From NCBI GenBank assembly GCA_964590225.1, contig CAZPWS010000003.1, forward strand, positions 91,332 to 155,331: a stretch of DNA of 64,000 nucleotides, given 5' to 3'. The translations under genes and the position numbers were made by a program. Under the pieces are notes generated by a model, which made no database searches, had not been told where the DNA came from, and was given only the letters and a program-made list of their open reading frames with translations. Of this stretch, positions 16,462 through 24,687 are shown one piece after another (position 1 is the first letter of the stretch; each line of letters starts with the position of its first letter). Source of the stretch: JAEUSG01 sp964590225 (lineage in GTDB: Bacteria > Fibrobacterota > OXYB2-FULL-49-7 > JAEUSG01).

Positions 16462-18240
16462 TCAGGTAGGCAGATTTATTTCAAATGAAGAACCATTATC
16501 AATTCCATCTACCACTCGTATGGTTCCGCGAAGAGTATTGACAATATGTTTTACTATGGCCAAACCAAGACCTGTGCCACCTGTTTCGCGACTTCTGTGT
16601 TTGTCCATTCTAAAAAACCGCTCAAAAACTTTTTCCCTAAACTTGTCAGGAATACCCATGCCAGAGTCGCTTACAGATAAGATGTAATGGTTATTGTCGT
16701 GATATCCGCGTATTAAAATTTGTCCATTAGCGATATTATACTTGATTGCATTTGTAATAAGATTATAAAGAGCAATGTAAATTAGTTCAGGAACACTTTT
16801 TAAAGAGCCGGTACATTCAATTTGGATAGAAATGTTTTTTGCTTTAAGTAGCGGTTCCACTTCTGTAAGTATTTCTGCGCTAATTTTTTCAGGAAAAGTT
16901 TCCACATTTTTTAATGCCACTTTCCCACTCTCCAGATAAGAGAGTTGTAGTAGATCATGTATGAGACTTTCCAATCGATCGACACTATGATTTATACGCT
17001 CCAAAGCTTTCTTTTGCATCTCCGGCTCGGTATCCATATCAAGAGTCTCAACATATCCTTTCAGGATAGTAAGCGGCGTACGAAGTTCATGGGATGCTGC
17101 CTCAACAAATTCAGCCTTTGCCCTGGCAAGTTTCTTTTCTTCTGTTAAATCGACAACTGTTAACAGTGCAATTTTTTTATCTATTGCTATACCTGACGAA
17201 ACAGGAGCACACATTACCCGTAATTCGTAATCTTTCTGGCGGTTTTTGTACTGAACCATTTGTTCTATCGATTTTTGTTCCGACATGCATTGTTCTGCAA
17301 TATCAGTAAACACCGCATAATGGGCGAAACCTGTTAATGGTATTCGCGGCAAATTATCTGGTGTGAAAGTTGAGTCAAAAAGCTTGCATGCATTTTCATT
17401 GGCAAATAGGACATGCATTTTGGTATCCACCGCTATTATTGCCTCAGATACTGACTTTAGAAGAGCGCCCACCTCCTGCTTTTGCGAAACTAAATCAGAT
17501 ATCAGAAGTCTCAAACGATCCGATGTGTCATCCATAAAATCATAAAGGCTGTCTGTTTCTAAAGAAAAACCATAATACTGATGCGAAGATACCTGTTCAA
17601 CACCAACAGTCTTTGCCAACTCGCCCAATTCCTGGACAACACGCTGTAACCTATTTGAAAAAAACAGTATTACAGCCAACATTGTAGCTAATGCGACAAT
17701 TAGAATTATAAAGAGGACACTCTTCCAGTTGGCTATGCTCTGCTCAATTTCCGAAAGAGGATGAGCAAGCCTGATAAAATATCCATCGTTCATGCTTAAT
17801 CTTGATGCCACATATAACATATCCATGCCGACTGTTTCACTATAACGAATATTATCGGTAAAAGCCTTGCCATCGGTTAAAGCTCTAATTTCCGGTCGAT
17901 AAAGATGGTTTTCAACAAATTGCAAAGAGTCAAATGCGATTCTTGAATCGGCGATAACTTTGCCGCTCATATCAAGAATAGTTATCCGCTCTTTTATTCT
18001 TGAGTCAATCTTTTTTACATATTCATTAAGTTTTGCGCTATTTGCCGGAGCCAAAAGAGTATCGGGAAAAAGGTCGTTTAGAAGAGAAATCTGGCGAATT
18101 TGTTGTTCCTTCAAATCTGCATAATAAAAGCTGCGAAACCCCCGTAGTATTACAAGGTAAACAAGCAATACAATAATAAAGATTACAGCAAAAACCGGAA
18201 GGCTTAACTTGTAACGAATGGATTTGAACACATTATTCAT
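16462..18240 (-). CDS. phoR: Phosphate regulon sensor histidine kinase PhoR
   Basis: This is the membrane histidine kinase of the phosphate two-component system. Two membrane helices (about 16-33 and 174-194) bracket a roughly 140-residue periplasmic sensor region. A linker and a PAS-like domain (about 255-365, with VSEAIIAVDTKMHVLFANENA) follow. The HisKA domain has the phosphoacceptor His384 in AASHELRTPLT, and the ATPase domain has NLITNAIKYN (N box), SDSGMGIP (G1), FRMDKHRSRETGGTGLGLAI (F/G2). A sizeable periplasmic domain is unusual compared with E. coli PhoR but common in other phyla. The start overlaps the phoB stop by 8 bp. Confidence 0.93.
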   Translation of the reverse strand: MNNVFKSIRYKLSLPVFAVIFIIVLLVYLVILRGFRSFYYADLKEQQIRQISLLNDLFPDTLLAPANSAKLNEYVKKIDSRIKERITILDMSGKVIADSRIAFDSLQFVENHLYRPEIRALTDGKAFTDNIRYSETVGMDMLYVASRLSMNDGYFIRLAHPLSEIEQSIANWKSVLFIILIVALATMLAVILFFSNRLQRVVQELGELAKTVGVEQVSSHQYYGFSLETDSLYDFMDDTSDRLRLLISDLVSQKQEVGALLKSVSEAIIAVDTKMHVLFANENACKLFDSTFTPDNLPRIPLTGFAHYAVFTDIAEQCMSEQKSIEQMVQYKNRQKDYELRVMCAPVSSGIAIDKKIALLTVVDLTEEKKLARAKAEFVEAASHELRTPLTILKGYVETLDMDTEPEMQKKALERINHSVDRLESLIHDLLQLSYLESGKVALKNVETFPEKISAEILTEVEPLLKAKNISIQIECTGSLKSVPELIYIALYNLITNAIKYNIANGQILIRGYHDNNHYILSVSDSGMGIPDKFREKVFERFFRMDKHRSRETGGTGLGLAIVKHIVNTLRGTIRVVDGIDNGSSFEINLPT

Positions 18241-18934
18241 TGTCTAATGATTCGATGTCGAAAATGTAACCATATCCTTTTACTGTACGAATAATTTTTT
18301 TAGCCTTGCCCATTTTTTCGCGTATTCTTGTGATATTTACATCTACAACCCTGTCGTCAACCGAAGCGTCCATGCCCCATACTTTGTCAAGAATTTGTTC
18401 TCTACTAATAACGGTATTGCGATTGCGATACAGTAATTCAAGAAGAGCAAATTCCTTTGGCGAAAACTCAACATATTTCTGCTCTACATACGCCTTATGG
18501 TTGGTAAAATTAACGCTAAATCCGTCAACGGTGATAATGTTTTCTCCGCCATAACCCTTGCTCCTTCGTAATAGCGCTTTTACCCTTGCTGTAAGCTCTT
18601 TAACGGAGAAAGGTTTGCATACATAATCGTCTGTACCAAGCTCAAAACCAACAATTCTATCTACCTCAGTAGTTTTTGCCGTAAGTAAAATTACAGGTGT
18701 GTTTTCTGTCCGTTTATTTTCCTTAATGCTTTTTAGCACTTCAAGACCATTCATGCCTGGGAGCATTAGATCCAAAACGACGAGATCAATGTTTTCATCC
18801 CAAACTGTGGATAGTGCAGTCTCGCCATCTTGGGCTTTGTGGACGGTAAAGCCGGCTCTTTCAAGATGAAATGAAACGAGTTCAAGGATATCTGTCTCGT
18901 CGTCAACAACGAGTACATTGGGTTCTGTTTTCAT
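18233..18934 (-). CDS. phoB: Phosphate regulon response regulator PhoB
   Basis: This is an OmpR/PhoB-type transcription factor. The receiver domain has the acidic pocket VVDDE, the phosphoacceptor Asp55 (LVVLDLMLPGMNG) and Lys107 (LLTAKT). The winged-helix DNA-binding domain contains FSPKEFALLELLYRN, REQILDKVWG and VVDVNITRIREKMGK followed by IIRTVKGYGY. It is named PhoB rather than another family member because of its linkage to phoR, the pst genes and the shared upstream repeats. It probably binds the TGTAA repeats at 16175-16201 and 18959-18985, including its own promoter. Confidence 0.92.
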   Translation of the reverse strand: MKTEPNVLVVDDETDILELVSFHLERAGFTVHKAQDGETALSTVWDENIDLVVLDLMLPGMNGLEVLKSIKENKRTENTPVILLTAKTTEVDRIVGFELGTDDYVCKPFSVKELTARVKALLRRSKGYGGENIITVDGFSVNFTNHKAYVEQKYVEFSPKEFALLELLYRNRNTVISREQILDKVWGMDASVDDRVVDVNITRIREKMGKAKKIIRTVKGYGYIFDIESLDNE

Positions 18935-18958
18935 ACTGTTTAATCTAATATCAGAAGG

Positions 18959-18985
18959 TTACATGTATGTTACAAAAACATTACA
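18959..18985 (-). promoter_or_regulatory. Candidate Pho box upstream of phoB
   Basis: Three perfect TTACA copies (TGTAA on the coding strand) start at 18959, 18970 and 18981, an exact 11-bp period. They end about 25 bp before the phoB ATG. TATTAG and TAGATT, 8-12 bases further on, are possible -10 elements. The arrangement matches the repeats upstream of the porin-pst operon, which supports autoregulation by PhoB. Confidence 0.7.
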
Positions 18986-19003
18986 AAAAAACATATAAAA
19001 CTT

Positions 19004-19034
19004 AAAAGCGCTACCGTTATTGGGCAGCGCTTTT
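19004..19034 (-). terminator. Terminator of the outer-membrane protein gene
   Basis: AAAAGCGCT (19004-19012) and AGCGCTTTT (19026-19034) form a perfect 9-bp stem with a 13-base loop, placed 17 bp beyond the stop at 19051. On the minus strand the 3' arm ends in TTTT. It insulates the phoB promoter from the upstream gene. Confidence 0.75.
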
Positions 19035-19050
19035 GTTTGAAAAGAAAAAC

Positions 19051-20439
19051 TTAGTAGTTATAGGTCATTGTAACTGTGCCACCGTATGGGCCTACTCCAG
19101 AGATCAGGTGGACACCGTTCCAGTGGTCGGGGCGGACAGTTAAGTCGATTGTTACCTTACCCATTACAAAGCCCAATCCAGTTGTCCATTGGAATTGGGC
19201 AGATGTCGGAAATCCAGATGCCTCCTGCTCTGTGCCGTTTGCGCCTTTAGAAAAGGTGCTCAGCCAAGAGTAAGTTTTGAAACCACCAGCTCTTAATACA
19301 AGCTGATCGAATTTCCAGAATTTATTTATTGTATGCTCAACACCAACACTTGTTTTTGGCATAAGTGTAGAGTATGCTGTAACTTCGGGATCTGAGTTTG
19401 TTACGCTGTCTGGTGGAGTTGCGGTAATCGCCGTGCGTCCAACAACAACCGATGCGTAAACCTTTGTGTTTTCTCCAATCGGCATTTCGTCGAGCAAACC
19501 CGCGGACAAGCTCATTACAGCATATTTATCGGATTTTTCTTCGGTAGATGTTGTAGTAGCGCCAGTTGTATTTACATATTTCCCGATAAAAGCATGTGAA
19601 GCGTAGAAGAAGTCAACTCCCGCTGTTATTTTTTGTTTTCCAACTTCCATTTGCGCCTTTGCTGTTGCTGGTATGTAGAGTCCCGATTCTGTTTCGATTG
19701 AGTTAGTGATATCTGGAAGCTTGGTATTATCATAATCGGTTCCAAATGTATGGTTTTCTGCATTAAAACCAAGATTTGCAAACCCTGCGGTAGCCTTAAT
19801 GGCAAGGTTTCCTGCTTTAAGCTCCACGCCACCATTTACGCCCAATGCGCCATATTTAACAAATCTTTCTGTGTCGTCAGTTCTTCGCTGATTAATTAAA
19901 TTTGTATTAACAAGATGGTTACTATACGATGAATTAGATGCTTCTCTGTAAAGGTCAAGACCGAGTTTAGTGTTGTCGCTGAGTTTTAAGCCAAATACCA
20001 AATGGGTATTGTTACTTGGAGCTGTGATACCAGTGAAGTTATGTCCGGGGAGGACAGCATTGACCTGATCAATAACTCCTCCTCCGAAACCGGTACCAAG
20101 TCCGAGAATGTCGCTCATACCACTTGCGCTTACTACGGTTCCTTTGCCGAAAACAAGGCCGGCTGATAGTTTGTCTGTAAGTGTTTTAACTACAAAAGCC
20201 GAACCTGCCATATATGAAGGCGTCGTATTTGTTGGGTCATAGACAACAAATCCCTGTGCAACATCTGGGGTTGCAGCTGCTTCGGATGGAAAATTGTAAA
20301 CATCAGAGACATCGTTAATTAAGCTTTTACCATTAATCGAATGGCCGCCTTTCGCCTCTACGCTGCCAGATGATTCATAATGGTACTGTGCAAACAGCAT
20401 GGTAGTTGTAAACAGAATTGCTAAAACACTTTTTTTCAT
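19051..20439 (-). CDS. Predicted outer-membrane beta-barrel protein
   Basis: A signal peptide (MKKSVLAILFTTTMLFA-QY) precedes about 440 residues of alternating polar/hydrophobic beta-strand sequence. It is rich in Gly, Thr, Asn and Ser and ends YGGTVTMTYNY, an aromatic C-terminus typical of outer-membrane barrels. Phrases such as NTHLVFGLKLSDNTKLGLDLYRE and VYASVVVGRTAIT look like barrel hairpins. A FadL-like or general porin role is possible, but I recognise no family. ATG 20439 is chosen because GGAGG sits directly upstream; the in-frame TTG 12 bases earlier overlaps that ribosome site. Confidence 0.75.
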   Translation of the reverse strand: MKKSVLAILFTTTMLFAQYHYESSGSVEAKGGHSINGKSLINDVSDVYNFPSEAAATPDVAQGFVVYDPTNTTPSYMAGSAFVVKTLTDKLSAGLVFGKGTVVSASGMSDILGLGTGFGGGVIDQVNAVLPGHNFTGITAPSNNTHLVFGLKLSDNTKLGLDLYREASNSSYSNHLVNTNLINQRRTDDTERFVKYGALGVNGGVELKAGNLAIKATAGFANLGFNAENHTFGTDYDNTKLPDITNSIETESGLYIPATAKAQMEVGKQKITAGVDFFYASHAFIGKYVNTTGATTTSTEEKSDKYAVMSLSAGLLDEMPIGENTKVYASVVVGRTAITATPPDSVTNSDPEVTAYSTLMPKTSVGVEHTINKFWKFDQLVLRAGGFKTYSWLSTFSKGANGTEQEASGFPTSAQFQWTTGLGFVMGKVTIDLTVRPDHWNGVHLISGVGPYGGTVTMTYNY

Positions 20440-20524
20440 CTCTTCCTCCAAAAGGTTAAAGTTAACAAACTTAATTTAAAGATAATTCTTTTATTTAACA
20501 CATATAAATATTTATCTACGCTTC

Positions 20525-21778
20525 ATGCCAAACAGAAACCCCTGGTTTTTTATTCCACCGCTCTTTTTTGCCGAAGGGCTGGTTTATGTAATTGTAAACA
20601 GTCTCTCAGTTGTACTGTATAAAAGGCTTGGTGTGTCCAATGAGGCCATTGGCATTACGAGTTTGATATATCTGCCGTGGATATTGAAGATGCTTTGGGC
20701 CCCGTTGCTTGACAGAACTGGCACCAAAAGAAGATGGGTGTTGATAACACAAGTTATGATTGCGCTCTCTTTGGCTCTATCTGCTCTTTCGCTCTACTCA
20801 AGCCATTTTCTTTTACTCTCACTCATCTTATTTATTTTAGCAGCTTTTTTATCGGCCACTCACGATATAGCTGCCGATGGCTTTTATATGTTTGCGCTAA
20901 ATGAGGAGCAGCAATCCTTTTTTGTAGGCATCCGAAGTCTCTTTTACAGGCTTTCGATGGTTTTTGGAAGTGGAGCGCTCGTTTATTTGGCTGGTAGGCT
21001 TGAGGGGGTAAGTGGCAGCGTTGTTACTGCATGGGCGTCGGTTTTATTTGTATGTGCTGCTATTTATCTTGTTTTTGCTGTTTACCATGGTTTAATGCTG
21101 CCCCGACCTGTATCAGACGCGCCTGTTATGCGAAGCGATAGTAGGGAAGGGAGCCGATATTTCACAGAGGTATTTAGAGCTTATTTCTCGCAAAAGGGGG
21201 TATTGCCGCTAATTGCTTTTGTGGTTTTTTATCGGTTTGGCGAGGCGCTGCTATTAAAAATGGTTGCGCCGTTTCTGTTGGATAGCCCTTCTGTGGGGGG
21301 CTTGTCTCTTGCTACACAGGAGGTGGGGTTGGTGTATGGAACTGTGGGGCTTGTATGTCTAATGGGGGGGGGGATAATTGGCGGCTTGGGGATAGCAAAG
21401 TTTGGTTTAAAAAAAACGATTTTTCCGTATGCTCTTTCTATGAATCTTCCTTCGCTTGTGTATGTTTATATGGCTATTTTTAAGCCTTCTTTACCGCTAA
21501 TATCTGTAATGATTGCAGTAGAACAATTCTGTTATGGCATTGGTATGACGGCACTTACAGTTGTGCTAATAGCCTCTTCAAAGGGAACTTATAAAACCTC
21601 GAATTTTGCCATTTCAACCGGCATAATGGCTGTTGGAATGATGGTTCCGGGGCTGGTGTCGGGGTGGCTTCAGGGGCTTATGGGGTATTCACACTTTTTT
21701 TTCGTTGCCGTTCTTTTTTCAGTTCCTGGCATGGTACTTATTCGGTTTCTGCCCAAATCGCTTTTTGGTAACGATTAA
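20525..21778 (+). CDS. MFS transporter, AmpG-like
   Basis: This 12-helix major facilitator protein of 417 residues resembles AmpG/acetyl-CoA transporter-like members. It has FFAEGLVYVIVNSLSVVLYKR in helix 1 and LGVSNEAIGITSLIYLPWILKMLWAPLLDR leading into loop 2-3, and SATHDIAADGFYMFAL in helix 4. AmpG proteins share the WxPLxD and HDIAxDGxA motifs and import anhydro-muropeptides, so muropeptide recycling is a reasonable guess, but the substrate is unproven. It is divergent from the outer-membrane protein gene across an AT-rich 85-bp interval containing TATAAATA. Confidence 0.8.
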   Translation: MPNRNPWFFIPPLFFAEGLVYVIVNSLSVVLYKRLGVSNEAIGITSLIYLPWILKMLWAPLLDRTGTKRRWVLITQVMIALSLALSALSLYSSHFLLLSLILFILAAFLSATHDIAADGFYMFALNEEQQSFFVGIRSLFYRLSMVFGSGALVYLAGRLEGVSGSVVTAWASVLFVCAAIYLVFAVYHGLMLPRPVSDAPVMRSDSREGSRYFTEVFRAYFSQKGVLPLIAFVVFYRFGEALLLKMVAPFLLDSPSVGGLSLATQEVGLVYGTVGLVCLMGGGIIGGLGIAKFGLKKTIFPYALSMNLPSLVYVYMAIFKPSLPLISVMIAVEQFCYGIGMTALTVVLIASSKGTYKTSNFAISTGIMAVGMMVPGLVSGWLQGLMGYSHFFFVAVLFSVPGMVLIRFLPKSLFGND

Positions 21779-21799
21779 AATTGTTATCTTCACTTGATT

Positions 21800-22831
21800 A
21801 TGCCTTTCAGAATTTTGGACATAACGGATTTTGATTATTCCCTGCCGGAAGAACTTATTGCGCAGTTTCCGGCGGAGCCGAGAGATTCTGCTCGCCTCTG
21901 TGTATGGAATCAGGGCAAAATAGAACACCGAGTTTTTAGCGATATAGTTGGTTATTTTCGCGAAGGTGATTGTCTTGTAGTCAATAATACAGAGGTTATT
22001 CCGGCTCGTTTAATCGGCTCTCGAGAGAGTGGCGGTAAAGTTGAGGTTTTTTTGCTTGAAGAGGGTGAAAATAATGAGTGGATAGCCATAGGTAAACCAG
22101 GCAGGGCACTGCGAAAGGGAGAGAAAATATTCTTTAATCCTCCTATTCGCGCTGAGGTTGTTGCTGTGCCCGGTGATGATGCTACGAGGATTATCCGTTT
22201 TTCGCATCCCGCTAAAGAACTATTTGAAATAGGAAAGATTCCCCTGCCTCCCTACATTAAACGGGATGCTAATGAATCGGATACAATGCGCTATCAAACA
22301 GTTTTTGCGAAATCGAAAGGGGCTGTTGCCGCTCCTACAGCCGGACTTCATTTTACAGATACTCTTTTGACGGAGCTAAAGAAAAAGGGTGTTTCCATAG
22401 TTGAAATTACTTTGCATGTTGGGCTTGGAACATTTAAACCCGTTACCCATATAGATGCCAAAACACATAAAGTTGACAAAGAATCGTATTGTATAAGTGA
22501 TGAGGCGGTCGCTGTAATTAATAAAGTAAGGAGGGATGGCGGAAAAATTTTTGCTTCAGGTACAACTGTCGCTAAGGCTCTTGAAACGGTAGCAGAACGG
22601 GGGATGCCTTTAATCTCGGTGGCTGGAAAATCGGGTTTGTATATATATCCTCCTTATAAGTTTAAGGTTGTTGATGCCTTAATAACAAACTTTCATGTAC
22701 CGCGATCAACACTTATGCTTCTTGTTTCTGCATTTATTGGAAGAGAGAATATTTTAAACCTTTATACAGAAGCTGTTAACCGCCAGTACCGCTTTTTAAG
22801 CTACGGTGATGCGACATTATTAATACCCTAA
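21800..22831 (+). CDS. queA: tRNA preQ1(34) S-adenosylmethionine ribosyltransferase-isomerase
   Basis: QueA transfers the ribosyl moiety of SAM to preQ1 at the tRNA wobble position, forming epoxyqueuosine. The N-terminus ITDFDYSLPEELIAQFPAEP, then DSARLCV, NNTEVIPARLIG, and the core PTAGLHFTDTLL and HVGLGTFKPV are diagnostic. The ending IYPPYKFKVVDALITNFHVPRST and YRFLSYGDA completes the family pattern. The length of about 343 is normal. ATG 21800 is preferred to an in-frame TTG six bases upstream. Confidence 0.96.
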   Translation: MPFRILDITDFDYSLPEELIAQFPAEPRDSARLCVWNQGKIEHRVFSDIVGYFREGDCLVVNNTEVIPARLIGSRESGGKVEVFLLEEGENNEWIAIGKPGRALRKGEKIFFNPPIRAEVVAVPGDDATRIIRFSHPAKELFEIGKIPLPPYIKRDANESDTMRYQTVFAKSKGAVAAPTAGLHFTDTLLTELKKKGVSIVEITLHVGLGTFKPVTHIDAKTHKVDKESYCISDEAVAVINKVRRDGGKIFASGTTVAKALETVAERGMPLISVAGKSGLYIYPPYKFKVVDALITNFHVPRSTLMLLVSAFIGRENILNLYTEAVNRQYRFLSYGDATLLIP

Positions 22832-22833
22832 AA

Positions 22834-24684
22834 ATGACAAAAGAGAAAACACTAAACGATTATCTTCATTCGCTGCCCAAACCGCTATTGGCGTCTATCA
22901 CGGACGAAAAAGAGGGCAATGGCATTGTATCTGTTTCGCAGGTTATTTCTAAGGCGCATGCCATGCTCACAGAACCTGCACGCATTCTTTCTATTTACGA
23001 CGCGCTTTCAGAAGTGTCGAGAACCATTTTTCGCTTTCTTATTTATCAGGGTGGTGCAGGGGCCGATCCGCTGCGCATTGCGTCTGCGACAGGATTGGCT
23101 AGTGCTAAAGAAATTGAGGGTGAGATTGAAGGGCTTCAGAGCAGATTGTTGATTTGTGCCATAAAGTCAACGCCATGCCGTTACTTTGTTTTTAGAGAGG
23201 TGCGGACAGTTCTGTTGCCATTGCTTTTGAATAGATGGGGCTCCACGCTTAAATGTAGGGAGGTTAAATCGCTTGAGGCGGGAAACGGGGATGGCTTTCT
23301 CTTTTACAGAGATTTTATGGTTTTTCTGTCTAAACTTTACAGTCTGGGACTTAGGAAAACAAGAGGCGGCTCCTTTAATCGAAAGCAGCTTGGCGAGTGG
23401 CTCGGGCTTTTTGGACGAAATGATAATAGCGCTCCGGAGGAAGGGATGCCGGAACGAATGAAGCTAATGTTACGGGTAGCCACTGAAATGGAGCTTGTCT
23501 TTGAGAGCGATTCGGAACTCGCGCTTTCGGAAGAAGGTTTGGAGTATCTCGATAAAAGTTCACAGGAACAGGCAACCCTTCTTTATTCAAAGATTGTGGA
23601 AATGTATAACAGCGATAAAATTTTTATTCTGTTGCAAACCTGTTTACAGCTCTCCGCAGTTTACTTTACTAAAGATGATTTGCAAAAGTTTATTGCAGAT
23701 AATGGAGAGTTTTTAAAGTTAATGCAAACGGTTGGTTTTATTGATGACGGATGCAGAGTAACAACTGTGGGAAAGGCCCTTTACGAAAAACAGCCACTAA
23801 TGCCTGATTATGCTGAATCGTTGACAGTTTTGCCAAATTTTGAGGTGATAGCTCCCCGCATTCTCCGTCCTTCAATTATGAAAAGTCTTTTTGTCTGCTG
23901 CGAGGAAATAAGCAGCGATTCATTTATCACTTTCAAACTAACGAAGGAATCGCTTTATTCAGGTTATGAGATGGGGGTGGAGCCCCATGTGTTCATTGAG
24001 ACCCTTGAAAAAGCCACAAAGGGTGCATTGCCGCAGAATATTAAATTTTCCATTCTTGAGTGGTCTGCTTCGTGGGGTGCTGTTTCGTTCGAAATGCGAT
24101 TTATTCTAAGGGTAAAAAAAGAGGATATTTACAGGAAAATCAGAGAGTTTCTCACAAGCAGCAATTATTCTTTTGAGGATATGCCTAACTTTGGCTTTTC
24201 GATTTGTGCGTCCGACTACAAGGAACTTTTCGATGTGCTTGTAAAGCTTGGATATAATCCTAAACCGTATTCGGGGCTACCTGAGGGGGCAAAGGGCAGA
24301 AGCCGGCTACTGCCTTTCGCGTCGGGTAGGAATAAAACAAGGAAGCGCCGTGCGCCAGATTTTAACGATTCGCCGGATGAGGAGTTTTTGTTACCTTCAA
24401 CAAGTGATAGGTTGTTTAGCACTACTCGCACGGCAGGAAGTGGAAAGTATGGCGGAAGAATGGAGAATCTTCCATTTAATGAGCTTGTTCATATCGTGAA
24501 CTATGCTATTCTTATGGAGTTTGGAATAGATTTGGCATTTAAAAGTGGTAGTGAAATCCGCCTTTTGCCACGAGAGTTGCGCCTGTATTTATCGGCTCCA
24601 AAGGTTGTCGGTCTTTGTCCGCATTCCGGAAAAAACATTGAAGTGGCCATTGAAGATATCCATTCAATAAGGGTTAGGGAGTAA
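22834..24684 (+). CDS. Helicase-associated (XPB/Ssl2 N-terminal-like) domain protein
   Basis: A 616-residue protein with no helicase motor. The central part, with VLPNFEVIAPRILRPSIMKSL followed by FITFKLTKESLYSGYEMG and LEKATKGALPQNIKFSILEW, matches the Helicase_C_3 domain (XPB/Ssl2 N-terminal-like) of bacterial helicase-associated proteins. The N-terminal 300 residues look like winged-helix repeats. A basic, probably disordered linker comes near residues 485-530, followed by a small beta-rich C-terminal domain (IDLAFKSGSEIRLLPRELRL). It starts 2 bp after queA and ends 3 bp before dnaE. A DNA-related role is inferred from the domain alone. Confidence 0.65.
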   Translation: MTKEKTLNDYLHSLPKPLLASITDEKEGNGIVSVSQVISKAHAMLTEPARILSIYDALSEVSRTIFRFLIYQGGAGADPLRIASATGLASAKEIEGEIEGLQSRLLICAIKSTPCRYFVFREVRTVLLPLLLNRWGSTLKCREVKSLEAGNGDGFLFYRDFMVFLSKLYSLGLRKTRGGSFNRKQLGEWLGLFGRNDNSAPEEGMPERMKLMLRVATEMELVFESDSELALSEEGLEYLDKSSQEQATLLYSKIVEMYNSDKIFILLQTCLQLSAVYFTKDDLQKFIADNGEFLKLMQTVGFIDDGCRVTTVGKALYEKQPLMPDYAESLTVLPNFEVIAPRILRPSIMKSLFVCCEEISSDSFITFKLTKESLYSGYEMGVEPHVFIETLEKATKGALPQNIKFSILEWSASWGAVSFEMRFILRVKKEDIYRKIREFLTSSNYSFEDMPNFGFSICASDYKELFDVLVKLGYNPKPYSGLPEGAKGRSRLLPFASGRNKTRKRRAPDFNDSPDEEFLLPSTSDRLFSTTRTAGSGKYGGRMENLPFNELVHIVNYAILMEFGIDLAFKSGSEIRLLPRELRLYLSAPKVVGLCPHSGKNIEVAIEDIHSIRVRE

Positions 24685-24687
24685 GCT

